A DNA stretch of 64,000 bases from Nematostella vectensis (lineage: Eukaryota; Cnidaria; Anthozoa; Actiniaria; Edwardsiidae), in contig NC_064040.1 in NCBI RefSeq assembly GCF_932526225.1, forward strand, positions 1,927,501-1,991,500, given 5' to 3'. The notes beneath the pieces are model-generated. The model was not told the DNA's origin. It worked only from the letters and a program-made list of their open reading frames with translations, and did no database searches. A program made the translations under genes and the position numbers. Of this stretch, positions 30,036-44,234 are shown piece by piece (the first letter of the stretch is position 1; each line of letters begins with the position of its first letter).

Positions 30036-33000
30036 ATGTCTAAAGCCACGAAACGAAAACACGTGGCGAAAGAAGTAATGGATGAGTATGTGGTACCCGA
30101 GGGAAATCAGCAGATCGTTAAGGTATTATGAAGTCTATTACTTTATACTGAACATTTTCATTATATGGTACCCCCTTCTTGTCCATCCCTCCTTATCAGG
30201 CGCCAAACGTTTCAAAATTCATTTTCGCACTATAGTATCAATTTGCAAATCAAGTAATGCCAAACCGTACAACTATTAAATAACCATTGCAAGTATACAA
30301 ATTCACAAGAGTATGCAAAAAAACTTTGCTAGTAAGTAAAGATTTCGTGAGTTTACAAATTCCATGCAAGTATGAAAAAAGCCATGCAAGTATACAAATT
30401 CCATGCAAGTATAAAAAATCCATGCAAGTATAAAAAACAATGCAAGTATAAAAAAAACATGCAAGTTTAAAAAAAACCCATGAAAGTATACAAAATCCAT
30501 GCAAGTATACAAAATCCATGCAAGTATAAATCAAAGGGCTCTGTGAGCCAACTCGTGAATGCAAATTTGTTTTTCTAGTTATTTTCTTTTGTGAAAAAAA
30601 AAACATATACAGGATGAATTTTGAACAAAGGATGAACACATCCAAGATGCTGGGAGTACATAACAATGTCCTTTCTTTTAGATGTGATGAAACACCAAGA
30701 ACAGTTTGATTATTTATTATTATCATAAAAAGTAAAGAAAAAAAGAAAAAAACAAATAGACGTCACAAGTAGGGATCGAATCTCCGGTCTCTGACGTCTT
30801 AGACAAGCGACCACTATACCACTGAGGCATTGCCAAAGTAACCTCTGAGTAAAATTAGTATAAAAAAATAAGTATAAAAAAAACATGCAAGTATACAGAA
30901 CCCATGCAAGTATAAAAAAATCAACCTACCTCACCATTGTACCATAAATGCTTGTTTTATTTATTTTTGTGGTTCGCAAGTAGGGTGTTATTTAGAAGCA
31001 GGATGCTTATTGTAAGGGGACACATGAAAATTCCGATTAAGCTCTAAATAAATGACTTTAATGTCTTCATTTCAAGTATTATATTTAAGAAATAATACAA
31101 ACTTGATCATAAATCAGTAAGAAACAAACAACTCCAACAAATAGTCCAGTATGAGCTTTTCAATAGCAAATAGAGTAACTAAGTTTAAGCCTTGCATTTG
31201 GTCATCCTTACATTTTCACAGGAAGGGAGAGGGCACTTAGATTACTCTTAATGTGTGATAGGGACATTAGTTCAAAGTGGGGTGCTTATTGGAAGCTGGG
31301 AATAAACATACATATCTTGAGAGCAGCCCTTTCGGTTGAGTGGAGTCAGTAATCCAACCCCCCCCCCCCCCTTCCCCCTGGCTTGGGCATGCTTAACCCT
31401 CACTGTTTCACCTTTGTACCTTACTCCTATGGAAAAACTTAATTTATTGATAACTACAGATCACTGCTGGACGGGGCAACAATCTGCATGAAGTTCAAAC
31501 AACAGAAGAAAAGAATTATCTGGTCAGCATGCCCTCCAAGTTCAGGAAAAATGTTTGGATCAAAAGAGGTGATTACTGTATATTTCCTTGAGTGAGAAGG
31601 CTAAAGAAAACCTGAATAAGTACAGATTCCAATGTAATGGTGTTGTGAATTTATAGCTGTTGCTCTTTCTAGGTGATTTTGTGATTGTGGAGCCAATAGA
31701 AGAAGGAAATAAAGTTTGTGCAGAGATTGTCCACATCTTGTATCCCAAGCAAATCAAGTATCTGAAGCAAGAAAACATCTGGTTTGTACTACAACAAACT
31801 TTGCTTTGTCAAAGCTGCAGTTAAAGTTTGTCTTTATTGAGGTCAGATGTTCTCAGTGCACCATTCGATGGTTGTATATAAAAAAGAATGGGTTGGCTTT
31901 GTAACACAAATGTCGCAAACACCTTTTGCTGGCAATCTTTTGCTGTTATTCCAATAACCCTCCTTGCCACCAACCATGTGGTTTTGATACATGAAATCCT
32001 GTGTTCCATTTCTTAAATTGAATACTTCTGGTTTCTCTAGGCCTGAGGCTTTTGCCGATACGAAAAAAACAGCTCATCAGGCAGCAGATAATTCTCAATG
32101 GTATGTATGAATCATGGTTTATAAACTAGTTAAATCCCTACGTGTTTTTTATCTATGCTTTTCATAATATTAAGAATTTTTAGCAACATTTGATCACAAT
32201 GATAAAACGAAGAATCAAACAGGGAAAAACAGTGCAATTTAAAAAAAAATCAAAATATCAGAAAACATCATGCGTTTGTATTATGGAATTTCAGAAAAAA
32301 ACTCCTGATTGCTTCTTTATTATTAGCTTTATTACACACATGGCAAGTTTTATCCCAAAGCTATTTTTCTTCTTGGAGCAAAATTTGACCTTTTCTGTAT
32401 ATAAAATATTATAAATCTGCTAAAACAATCATCATTCCTCAACGAAACAGGGTTTGAAAACTGTAAATGGTGAATGACAAATGGCAGTTCCAGGACCAAA
32501 AGGACCCGTTGTCCCAAAATATTTGCTCCAAATTCAGAAAAATACATATATATAATATACGACTATCCATTAAATGTAATTGATATATGGTTCTAACATT
32601 GTTGAGTTTATTTACCACCTTCATTTTAACAAATTATTACTTCCCTTTCGGTCGTAGAACTGCCATTTGGCAATTGCCATTCACCATCAGCACTGACAAC
32701 CTTTATTGAAATAAGTGTATACAAATAGTTTGAATCTTATTTTGCTGAATAAGCATGTATTTTGCAAAAAATTATATATACTGCAAATTGTTTTACTTTA
32801 AATACTGTTAAAGCTCCCTAAAGCCCCTTCTTTTAAGCCCCCCTCCTATGGCCTAAAAAAAAGCATAGCTCATTTCCAAGAATACAAGTAATTCTTACTT
32901 GAATAATAAAACGAAATGCCTATTATGAAGAGACAAGTGTAAATATACACTAAGTTATATTATGTAAAACTTTTGTAGGAGACAAAAATGCATAATGTCG

Positions 33001-33412
33001 ACAATTGAAAAAAGAGATTTGAAGTACGCCCCCTTGCCAATACTTAGCTTATTAGAGCTTTAACAATATGTACAGTTGCTCTTTTATAATAGGCTTTTAT
33101 AGTACATTGGAGTTGTACTTGCTTGACTTAAGGTTTTAGATTACTTACCAATATTCAGTTGTTTACACCCTTAGCAAGGCGTATGCATTCTGTTTGTTTG
33201 TTTTTGTCCTATTTACTGTTCTTGCTAGTCAAAGCTAACAAAGTTACAATTATTTTAGTTCTGTTCAGAAGAGCAATCATGAACAGTATGACGACAATGA
33301 CTTTGATGATGGTGATGACAACGGCTTGTTTGTGAACACCAACCACCCCCCTGCTCTGGACGACAGTGATGAGTCAGATAGCTCTTTAGACGAGCAAGAA
33401 AACAGCATGTAA
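30036..33412 (+). CDS. EIF1AD: EIF1AD, eIF1A-like S1/OB-fold protein
   Basis: Five exons (30036-30122, 31460-31568, 31673-31781, 32041-32100, 33259-33412) join in phase to give 172 residues; the human protein has 165. It starts [14 protein letters not shown], as in the family. The OB fold follows across exons 1-3: [45 protein letters not shown] and VIVEPIEEG. The C-terminal exon is acidic ([21 protein letters not shown] and [12 protein letters not shown]), again typical. Proteins of this family bind RNA and sit in the nucleus and the pre-40S pathway; a direct role in initiation is not established. The basic start gives a nuclear signal. Intron 1 carries a tRNA-derived SINE and an AT-rich minisatellite. 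Confidence 0.95.
30290..30530. repeat. About 18-bp degenerate minisatellite (CCATGCAAGTATAAAAA)
   Basis: About twelve imperfect copies of CCATGCAAGTATA(C/A)AAA occur in EIF1AD intron 1. Two more isolated units lie at 30883-30920, beyond the SINE, which suggests that the SINE entered the repeat or split it. Confidence 0.75.
30760..30834 (-). repeat. tRNA-Asp-derived SINE head
   Basis: On the minus strand CAGTGGTATAGTGGTCGC (A box) is followed by CTTGTCTAA with a GTC anticodon-like triplet, then GAGACCGGAGATTCGATCCC (B box). Spacing and words match animal tRNA-Asp, but the anticodon stem is broken, so it is not a functional tRNA. A T-rich tail follows on the minus strand, down to about 30730. 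Confidence 0.65.
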
Positions 33413-35727
33413 ACAGCAAGATTGGTTTTGGTCTAAACATTATGATTTACATACAAGCCTTGCCAGACTGTGTTCTTTTTCTCTAAGAGGAGCTGACAAA
33501 CCATGTCCACATTCCCATGGTACCCCAAGGCCTTGCAACATGCAGTAACTGTGAATGATGAATTCCCTGGGTCTACCATGCACACGATTACACATATTAA
33601 AAAGTTCTGCTCTTCAAAGGAGCTCATTTTAAAATCCAAAATCTTTATCTGAATACTGTATTAAAATCTAATATTCTAAATCTTTAGTGCAAAGCATTAA
33701 GATACTTCTGTATCTCAGGTTTAGTTGCTGCAGGTAGAAAAAGACCCAATTTAAAATAATCACTGGGCCAATCTATTTTCTGTAAGGAGCAATGAACAAT
33801 TACAATAAGACGCTTACCACAAGTTATCATAAATTGCTATTTTTTATGTTGACTTCTCTTGGAAATAGCCGAGCTTGTTTTGACTTTTAAATAAAAACCA
33901 CGAAATTTGTGCAATGTTTTTTTTTGTAAATTCACAGCAACACTTCCAATATCCCAGCTTGAAGTGTCCACCAGAAAAAATAGTTGTGCTACCACCAAGA
34001 GTTCTTGTTGTGTTAGCAGGACAAGGGAATCAGTATTGTGTAAGAATGTTTTCAAAAATTATAAGGAAGTGACCAGTAAGGGAATGCCTGTGCCCCATTG
34101 CATTTGATGGATGACATTTGATGACCCTTCAATATGAAATGGCTTCACAATACCCCGCAAGATGATAAAATAGCCAGCTTTGCAATTTTTTTAGGCCCCA
34201 CTTAGGGCCACATCTAGAAGCCAAATGCATTAAATAACTCACATAGAATATGGCAAGGTATTTATCTGAGGGTTTTGTAGAATAGTGAGTACCTCTAACT
34301 TGCAGTTGACACTATTTTTTGTCCCTTCGTTTTGTCAAAATGTTTTCTATTATGGTTGTGTCTGCTATTGCATAATGTGCCTTGAGAAATCAGCGTGGTG
34401 CTAGTCTTCTACCTGGTTCTCATTTCAGATTACTAGCCTGGACTAGTCTTCTACCTGGTTCTCATTTCAGATTACTAGCCTGGACTAGTCTTCTACCTGG
34501 TTCTCATTTCAGATTACTAGCCTGGACTAGTCTTCTACCTGGTTCTCATTTCAGATTACTAGCCTGGACTAGTCTTCTACCTGGTTCTCATTTCAGATTA
34601 CTAGCCTGGACTAGTCTTCTACCTGGTTCTCATTTCAGATTACTAGCCTGGACTTGTTTTCAAGCGTGCTTTTCTCAAGGGGCACTGGGGCCAGCACCTA
34701 CAGTACAAGCTGACCCATTGCACTTTGTTCATTTATTGCCACTGGATTTCTAATGCCCGAAAGCTGGCATTGCATAACACTAAATGAGACATGGCTAACA
34801 GGCTATGCTCTCAGGTTTTATATCCTAAAATGCTACAGTAATTAATCCTTAATCTAACCTCTTGCATGATCCCATGGCTAACAGGCTATGCTCTCAGGTT
34901 TTATATCCTAAAATGCTACAGTAATTAATCCTTAATCTAACCTCTTGCATGATCCCATGCTCAATTGAAAAACAAAACCAGAACCTTTGTTAACACAACA
35001 CACTCTTTAATATACATAATTCTGTCTATGTACAGTACCAATACCAGGTCAATAAGTTAAGTATACTATTCTCTTTTCATAATCAGTAGTTAGTAGGAAA
35101 ATACAGTATCTCTTGGTACAATAGCAAAATAGTTAGTAGGAAAATACAGTATCTCTTGGTACAATAGCAAAATAGTTAGCAAATACCTGTAATGGACATT
35201 CTTTAATTCATATTATACCTATGATTTGAGGATAAATTATTATGTCTTTTGGGTTTGTCTTTAGCCACCAGTAAAAAGATGTAAGACCTACTTTTGGAGG
35301 GCACTATCAATTATAATTTCTTTTTAGATTCTTTTTAGATTACTGACAAGCCAAGATCACAGTGCTTTATGCAACTCTCATGTCTCTTACGAAGCAGGCC
35401 CACAGGGACCCCACTCAACTCAGCGCATTGTTTATTTAGCATGTGCTTTGGACTTCGTTTATGAATATCAATTAGGTCGCAATAGGCATGATAAAGAAAC
35501 ATTATGAGAGTATTTAGGGCCACAGCAATGCCCCTACTAGTCATTTCCTTTATATATATTTTTTTAATATTTGTGGTGGGATCACATGCCTCCTGTGCCC
35601 CCTGGGCCGGTCCTGTCTTAGATCACTGACAGGCCAAAGCCAATGTGCCAAATGCGACATTTGAGAATCTGGGGCCAGGGACTTGAGCACTGACGTGGTC
35701 CAAACAACTAGCATACATTCCTTCACA
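33413..35727. other. Spacer between convergent EIF1AD and UBE3A
   Basis: No gene is supported. It holds the 42-bp array at 34401-34652, an 83-bp direct duplication (34790-34958, CATGGCTAACAGGCTATGCT twice), a 54-bp direct duplication (about 35085-35180, AGTTAGTAGGAAAATACAGT twice) and at 35518-35620 a CATTTCCTT..AATATT..GTGCCCCC repeat resembling 43580-43680. Confidence 0.5.
34401..34652. repeat. 42-bp minisatellite, 6 exact copies
   Basis: CTAGTCTTCTACCTGGTTCT starts at 34401 and recurs every 42 bp six times with no difference seen. It lies between the convergent EIF1AD and UBE3A genes. Its open frame (TSLLPGSHFRLLAW repeats) is a repeat artefact. Confidence 0.95.
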
Positions 35728-38700
35728 CTAGGTTAGACCAAACCCTTTGGAATTCTCGATTGCCACAATCAAACGTTCTTTCAGCCTCTTTGGGCTTGTG
35801 TATTCAGGGAGGAGAAGCCTGTTGAAGCATGTCATTGCCGTAGGAAGTCTATCTGAATCTTGGCCATGCTTCTGGATGATAAATGTCAAGTTGGACAGCC
35901 CCTAATCAAACAGAATAACACACCAAAATCTTTAACATCACGGGTCTAGATAGAGGCATTCTCGGGTACCAAGGGCGTTGTGTCGAGGTCAGTTTAACAA
36001 GGCGTGAGTATCAGGAGGCTGAGGCCCTATGGGGGAGGGGGCCTCCCTCTCCCGCCCACTACCCCCTCCCTCCCCCCCGCCAGCCTTGTCCCGACACATT
36101 TCTTTTAGTGCATTTTAGTTTGTGGTAATGTGCCTCTGAAGATCAAGAGGCCCCATATAAACTCTCTAATTTCCAACACTTTCGCACCTAATAACAATGA
36201 TCTTGAGCATCAGCCCAATTTATTTGTTATTAGTACCCGTAAAATTATGACCTTAGCAGATCACTTTTGCAGATAAATACAATATTTAGTCAAACGAAAT
36301 GGAAAATAAACTTTTTTAAATATTTTTTTAATACAGACAGACCTTGAGTGGAACTCTGTCACTCCCTGTGACAAACATCAGAAGGGCTTTCTTCTGGTGG
36401 TTAGTCATCTCATTAAACACATTCCAGAACATCTTGATGGTGGAGTGCTGTGCTGAGTAGCCATCATCGTATGAAGCAGCCAATACAAGGTCACTGAAGT
36501 CCAGGACATGGTGACCGCAGATGAGTAGTTCCAGCTCATCCGCACAGAACAGGGTGAGGGCGGAGCCACCACAGACCTGTCAAGGGGGACAGGATAGGGC
36601 TGCTCAGTACTTAAGGACATTCTCCTTAGTATTTTTTTTTTAATATTAAGACAAGTTATGTGAAGTTCTTGAATACTCATCTAGAGACAAACTTGTATTT
36701 TGTTGAGGGATCTTGTTAAGTTAAAAAAAAACCCATAAATCAGAAAGAAAGAAAAGGAAACTGTGAACTCTACAGCATATAATATTGCAGCGTTTGTTCT
36801 TATATTTTGGCACAATATTTACAAAAAATGCTACTTTTTGTTGGCCTTTGATACCCCTGCTTCCACAGCTTTTGCAGATTTTTTTCAATTTTCTTAAATA
36901 TACAAAATCCCTTAGCAAATTCAATAAAAAATATCGCAAAAGCTCCTACAAACCAGCCTATTAAAACAGATGCTTTATAAGACAGTGTTCTTCAAAAGGA
37001 AGAGACCAAAGATAAATATACAATGTGATGACATCCAAAACTTTAGATTTTTAGTAGGGTAGGGCATGTGGCAGCATATCCAGGATTTCTCAAAGGAATA
37101 GAGCCATCCCAATGTCAGGGGAACAATATATAAAACAGATACTTGGGAGTCTGAAGGGGAAATGGTTGTGTGCTGCTAGGGGTAGGGGGGTGCAGCTAGG
37201 GAAGACTACGGCTCCTCACCTTGTGGAAGCCAGCTGAGAAGGCATCAAACTGCTTGGCAACAGAGTCAACCAGGAGGTACTTGACGTACCGATGGACAAA
37301 CTCTTCACGGTTTTCATTATTGACAGGAACCTCAGCACCATTTGGGATGAGCTCACGGTCACAGACCTTACCATATGACATGGCTGATACCTGCAATGCC
37401 AACAGAACCATAGTTGCCCGGGGGAAATTACAAATGCAACTTTGAAGTTCATAAAACTACTGTGATGTACTGTTCAGAAATGCTTTTTAGAAAAGGTCTC
37501 CACAGCTCTAATGCAGATGGGTTTTAATCAAAATCTTGTTTTTTTTTCATATTACCTTAAAAATGTCCATGTCAATTAACACTATTCTAATCAGCTTCTT
37601 GTTATATTTGATCAAGTCTTAAGAACCCTCAGGTTTCTAAGAGGGTCTAAACTCAATAAACAAATAGATATAAATTATGCTTTTTGGGGAATGTGGAGGT
37701 AGGGTGGGTTTGCAATAACAATTTTCAAAATGTGTCAGAAAACGGTATTCTGGTGTAGCAAATAACCAGATAAATATATATATATATGTGTGTATTCCAA
37801 TGCATATGTAGAAAGTTATTAGATTGTTTTTCAATAAATGGCTAACACATGTGGGTACACTGTGGATGGGCCATACCTGGAAAGTATAGCAGAATGTGTC
37901 TTCCACGTCCCCCTCATACTCAAGAAGCTGCTTCAGGCTGTTGCCTAGTGATGGCTGAACGCCAATCAAATCCTCAAGACTTGGGGTCTGGCCTTGAAGC
38001 TTCTTGTAGATAACTTGGGGGAAGTGAATATCCAGGATGATGCCATTATAAATGGCCAGGCCAAGCACAATGCCAACTAACTCAAATTCTTTTAGAGATT
38101 CAAAGGATTCCCCATTGATCCACATGGTTCGACTCTCCTCAATGTAGGTAAACATACCATATCCTGGGGAAGGCCAGGAGAAAAAATGGAAAACTTCAGA
38201 AAAAAACACAATGAAATATAATAAAAGGCAGGGCTTTCTTAGAAATAATTTTGAATGAAAAAATTATAAAGACGGATTAAAACCTTTTATAAACAGCTGG
38301 ATCATGAGCATGACCATGATGAGGACATGGTTATGAGTGATGATGATATATATTAAAGTTTATTATTGTTGATGATGACAGTGATGATTAAACATTAATG
38401 TTAATTCCATTCCTTTAATTTCAGGGGTAGTCCCAGGATTTTTCAAAGAGAAGCACTGACAAGTGGGAGCATCAATTACCGATCTTTGTGTGGGCCAGGA
38501 TCTTGAGGGCACAAGCCACTGTGGCTATTTTTAAGCCAAAACAATTGCCACACTGTTGATGAATTAGCCACAACCGAGGTGCTATAGCAAATAATTTAAT
38601 CAAAATACCTTATTGGTCTCTTTAATTTTGCGACATTTAAGCCCCACAAAATCCTTTTCCTACGAACTTTTATATCACACAATTCAATACCCTTTCCGTT

Positions 38701-41700
38701 TTGTTTCCCTTGTTGTTGTTTTTTTGACGACCAAGACAAACACGATTAAGAACTTATTATTGTTAACTTTTGTCTCACAGCTTAGATGTATGTAAATGTG
38801 TTAGAAAATATCACCAAGCACAGTACGATTTCTACACTTTTGTTTTGTTGTAATGTTTAATGAAATTCTCGAAGAAATGCGTTTTTGAAATTTTTGCAAA
38901 ATTAAAAATGATTTTGCACCCAAATCGCAAAATCTCACCAAATATGCTGATCCTTTTTTGCCAAATTAAGTGCCCGCAAAACATAGTAACAATATGGTAA
39001 CCAATAGTAACCAGAGATAGTCAAGAATTATCCTCTTCGTGAAAATACAATGTTACCTGGAACTAGGAAATGGCGCAAAGCGCAAAAGAGTTCAGTCTTC
39101 ATCCTGTGTTTTTCCCATTTGCGATTTTCATTAGTACTTATGGTATCTTGACATATTAGGATATGATTTCGAGGTGAAAGATCATGATTCAAAATTCACA
39201 AGTATATGAAACATTCCCCACTGTGGAGAACATAGTTAGCAATAGAGTTCGCCACATGGGGGAGGAATTCGCCTTTGCGAAGTGGCGAGCACTAGCAGAG
39301 CCGAAGAATAAAACATATTGCAGAGGGTAAAAGTGACCTGACCTGGTTCAAAGATGCTATCAACAATCATGTGGAAGAACTCCTTCTGAAGTCCACCCAT
39401 GTCAAGGCCCAACTCCCCGCCACCAACATACTTAATCTTCAGTGGTTTCTTTAAATCATATTCCTGCAATATGCAACATTGAGAAAACAGAATGATTTTG
39501 ATGCTAATTCCCTGAATAATTTCTTAAATTTTTAAAAATATGTCTGCCATGCAAATTATCAATGTTACCATTTCAACAAACAGTATAATCCAAGATACCT
39601 TAAAACAATGTAAAATAAGAAATGAAAATGGAAAAGTATGTAAACCTGTGTAGCAAAATGTATGTTGGCTGCTCAAAGTTCTAATGAAATTTTCTATGAA
39701 ATCAAGGGGGGGGGGGGGGAGATGGGAAAGTCATGCCTGTAATTTAACCATCAATTTGTGTCTCCTGGATTCCTGGATTCTGCTTCAATCTAAAGTTAAT
39801 ACCTTGAGGTGAATCTGGCTAAGTGTGTCCCTGATGAGGTGGTCCCTGCGCACTTCTAACACCAGGAAAGGGCACATGGCAGCCTTGACTCCATCGTTTA
39901 GCTTCTTGCTTTTCTCTGTCTCCTCAAAGATCCTCTGCACTTGCTGTACCCGTGCCTGGTGAACTATAGCATTCTGGTACTCCACGCGCATCTGCCATAC
40001 CGCATCAATGTGCATAACTCTGACCTGTACAGACATCCCAGAAGGTAGGGTGTAACTTAATATCCACTATAGAAAGTATTATATGTGGTTAATCAGCAAT
40101 CAACATACAATAGAAAGTATCATAATCATCAACATAAGAGGCATAGCATGTGAGTAATAATCAATGTAGGAGGTATCATGAGAGTTGATCACAAACATTA
40201 GGTATAGGAGATATCACAGTAGGAGATATCATATGCATTTATAATCAACATAAAAGGTTTCATGTGAGTAAATCATCTGTGCAAGTTGGTAGGACCATCA
40301 TTTTTTTTGCATATCTGCACTCAGTAATTTTACCTAACAGAGATAAACAAAATCATTTTTCTAAGTTCTTAAAATTTTGGTGTTTCTTATGCAATGTGAA
40401 AACCAATGAAACAGCCTTTTGGAACTTTAAATTATACTTTACCTTTGAGGCAGGGTCAAGCAAAAAAGGAAAATCCAAGATGCAGAGACTATCCTTGTCT
40501 GTAGAATAACCAGGAAGCTTGGAAAGCCTAAAAACATGGTAAGAATTGTTAACAACATGCCACCTCAAAAAATGCAAAGCAGTTTTCTCAGGGGTACACC
40601 CAGCCTGCCTTAAAAAGCTTAAAACTGATTAAAACTATTAAATAAATCCCCTCAAAAATACAAAACAGTTTTCTCAGGAGCAGATCCCACAATTGGAAGG
40701 GGGGCAAATATCCCCCCCCCCCCCCCACACACACACACACACACACCACCAGGATCCATCACTGCTTACTAAATATTACCTTCTTGCCATCTGCCAGTTG
40801 CCATACTCCTTTTTGAAGTCAAGCTTCTTTGAGAGCTCATCGCAGTAGAACACAGAGAGCTGGAAAGAGGTCTTGTCAGGTCTCGAAGAGCCTTGTATGA
40901 CTTTGTATGCATCAAAAAAGATACCAATGACTTTGCAGATCTCCATCAAGTGTGACTCAGATGACTGGCTGGGGTGGACATGACTTCCAAGGAACCCACA
41001 AAATACCTAACACAGCATACAGTAATAAAGACATATCAAGTGGCTTTTGCATTAATTACAGAAAAAAACTCTAAAACTCAAAGGGTCAATTTTCTTTGCT
41101 GAAGGTTGTACAGCATCTTTCCACATAACAACTCCCTAAATTGTACTGCCTACTTATAGTAGGTTGGAAAATGAACTTACCCTTGTAAGTCTTGAGAAAT
41201 TTTCATGGTCATATTGTGCTAGAATTCCAGTAAGAGCTTCTTTTGAACCTGGCGGCAACGCATTCAACACTTGGCACAGCTTACGTAACAAGTCCTGGGA
41301 TTTGTGAAGTAGAGGATTTTCCATAAGAATCACTAGCTGTTGAACCTCATCTACCTTCACAACTTGTGATGAAAGTGTTATTAGATGGATCTCAGTGGCA
41401 TTGAGTAATGGACCAGCAAATGCTTCCTGAGGCTCAAGTGCTAGTAGCATTTCATAAGCTTTATGGACAGCGGAAACATCAAGTTCAGTGGATTCATGAT
41501 AGCTCTCCTTTTTGAAGCTCTCATTAAGAGCCTGAATAGAGCTGAAAACTGTCCGTATTGTATTTAGAAGGAATGCAGGATCTTTGCATTGGTTGTAGTT
41601 CTCAATGCTTGATTCCAATGTTGGCAATGTGAGGTGGGTTAAGGAAAACTCTTGTATGTATGTTGGGGACATCTCAAGAGCACACTCTTTCTCAAAATCC

Positions 41701-42740
41701 TCAATAGTTGAGAACTCATTTAGCGATGATGTTGAGGCTAATAATTCAGGAGGAATATCAGTCAAATTAGTCACCAAATTGCCAGATAGATTATGCTTTG
41801 ATGAAGTCACATCAGAGTTTCTTCTCAATACTGAAATGGAACCCAAGTCTTGTGCTGTAACTAAACTGTCTTTAGAGGCATGGAAACTGCGTACTTTGCC
41901 ATCAAATTGACCACTAACAATGTCCCTCAATTGAGAAGAGAAAATGTCGGAATGACTTTGATTTGAGAGGCTTGTCCTTGCAAGTGATATTTCCTTACTC
42001 ATAGCATGGAGATTGCCCATTGAGCCTATCAAACTAGCAACACTATTGGTCCGTCCCAGAACAGCCAATCCAACACCCTCTGGCTGCGTAAACAATGTCT
42101 GGAATGGAGTTGTGCTGAATAAACAATGAAGGAAAGGTCGTGGTTTGTCTGGCTCACCCTCAAATAATTTCTCTGGAAATCTTTTTCTCTGATTATCAAC
42201 ACAGAAATACTTTCTATTACGGGATGCAAGCTCAATGCTTACAATCGCAGCCAGTTGTGGGGTGAAACTACTCGCTAACTCACCAGAATAACAAAATCTA
42301 TTTGTACAACTGTCACTACCACATCCTACCGTCAGCTGGTAGAAATACCGTTGCACAAGTTCTTCAAATTGTCTTTTCACAACCGCAAAACTAGTATTCG
42401 GTTGGTCATAACTGCGTGGAAGGACGGCCTCTTTAAGCGATAAGTTTGTATCTGATAACGCAGCTAGGTTGCTGGCACTCAATGTTTTACCCGTAGCTTT
42501 CAGTGAGTTCAGTTGAGCCAAACTCGCGGCGCGCCGAGAGTTATCGAGAGTCAAATTCGAAAGCGAACCTGTAATGCTCGGCTCATCTCGTCGCAGTTTC
42601 GGCTGACTGGAATGTCGTGTCAGCTTATTGAATTGTGTTATCGATTCTCCTGTCTGAAGCGAATGTCGCTTGCTCTTACTGGGTATTCTAGGAGGTTTAC
42701 CAGATACCATTGTTCCACGGCGCTCTTCATCTACTTCCAT
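35728..42740 (-). CDS. UBE3A: UBE3A (E6AP-type) HECT E3 ubiquitin ligase
   Basis: Nine exons: 42740-41181, 41006-40780, 40527-40443, 40024-39803, 39463-39343, 38163-37877, 37390-37220, 36576-36343 and 35901-35728. All phases match, giving 1026 residues (human about 850-875; the extra length is in the Ser/Leu-rich first exon). The AZUL zinc finger is in exon 1: [20 protein letters not shown] plus a fourth Cys in KYFCVDN. The HECT domain runs from [21 protein letters not shown] through [53 protein letters not shown] and [11 protein letters not shown]-like sequence to [14 protein letters not shown] with the catalytic Cys; the end GFGLT matches human GFGML. The start at 42740 is the first ATG; frame upstream has only a TTG. 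It transfers ubiquitin from E2 to substrates in nucleus and cytosol. The gene is divergent from GNPNAT1. Confidence 0.96.
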
Positions 42741-44234
42741 AGCGAAAATCAACTGGAAAATTCAAAGGACTCTTGCTCCACATCCTGACCTTGATGGCAA
42801 CTACTCTCTTTTGGCATTAAGTTGCTAGGGTACATGATTTTCCCTTTGAACACTGCGCTGAACTCGTATAAATTCCAGAACAAAAAGACCGCCATCGCGT
42901 TACCGTAACGACGGTTTAGTTGGTCAGTGGACTCCCAAATCAAAGGGAACCCAAATTGTGTAATTCGAAATGTGTTCTTATCTTAAAAAAAGATACAAAT
43001 ATTCGTCATTTTTCAATAAAATCAATCATTAACCTTAACTACGTAGTTTTGGTTTATCTCTCCATAGCAATATGCTGTGGCTTGCCCTCTATCAATGTGT
43101 CACACCTTTTGCGCGGGTTTCCTGCGTATCCCATATATGGAAACCGGCTACGCGGCAACATATTTGCATTTCAAGGGAAAAACTTCGATAGAGAAACATG
43201 GCTAAAGTGGTGGGTTTTATTATTTTCTTTTTCAATTTTACAACATATAGGCCCTAAGCATTTAAATGTTAGTTGATTTTTGTCGACCATAGGAATTATT
43301 TATTTTGTTCCCTTTTCCGGTGTCAAGTAAAGTAGTGCCATGTCTTGAACACATCCACTCTGTGGTCGTTGACAAAAGGATTCGTCCTTTAGAACATTTA
43401 GATCATTTTTTTTAAATAGTCCAAGGGTTCTGTTCTGACACTCTTTCCCTCTTGGACGGTTCTTATGGTCGGGTAGTTTTTGCTATTTTGTGCCTCTATG
43501 GGTGGTAGGTATCCTATCTGTACACTATATACTTGATCACCACTAGCTATAAAGAACTAAAGTACGAGGGGTAGGGGCAGCCACGCCCCTTCTGGTCATT
43601 TCCTTAGATATTTTTTAAATATTAGGGGGGGACATGCCCCCAGTGCCCCACCCCCTGCTCAGGCCCTGTAAGATGCCCCTACCAGGACCCTTCCAGGATT
43701 TTGAGCAGGGTGGTTCGTTTAACCATTTCAGCCGACCAAATATCCGGTATACCCCTCTCCTCGCCTTATTGCTTCAGGCAATCAGTCTTGTATTTAAAAT
43801 GTTATTAAAAGGGTACTTTTTAACATATAGCGATAATAATGAAGATAATTATTATAAAAAGATTTCTATAGTATTTTAAAGACATATTGATGTGCACGGT
43901 ATATCTTCGGCCAAACGTTATATATTTTTGTTTGCTATGAGTGGACCTTCAAGCCGGGTGGGGGGGGGGGGTCCGAACCCCCCTGGCTACGGGCCTGCCT
44001 ACTCAACACCCCTTCCTAGCAAAAGGCTAAAGCCTAGTGGGTGTTATGATCAACGATGCAAGACTGTAAGACTGTAAGGATTTATTTACCCCTACCAAAT
44101 AAAGCATAGAAGACTGATGTTGCCAATCTGTAACCATTGAATCTTGGAACATTGCTGCACAAGGCAGGGAGGTATCCCTTAAAATCATGCTAGATATCTA
44201 AGATAATTTTTGTTTCAAATTATCACAGGATAGC
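42741..44234. other. Spacer between divergent UBE3A and GNPNAT1
   Basis: It should hold both promoters. A repeat at 43695-43805 (GGGTGGTTCGTTT and TCCGGTATACCCCTCTCCTC) recurs at 55064-55200. CATTTCCTTAGATATTTTTT at about 43600 recurs near 35540. CACAG just before the GNPNAT1 ATG could be a splice acceptor of a 5' UTR intron. A 118-codon open frame at 42920-43276 lacks family features and is not called. Confidence 0.45.

Noticed and set aside
34382-34753. 123-codon plus frame
   Set aside because: Six copies of a 42-bp repeat; nothing conserved outside.
42920-43276. 118-codon plus frame
   Set aside because: Low-complexity hydrophobic reading of a spacer between divergent promoters; no splice or family support.
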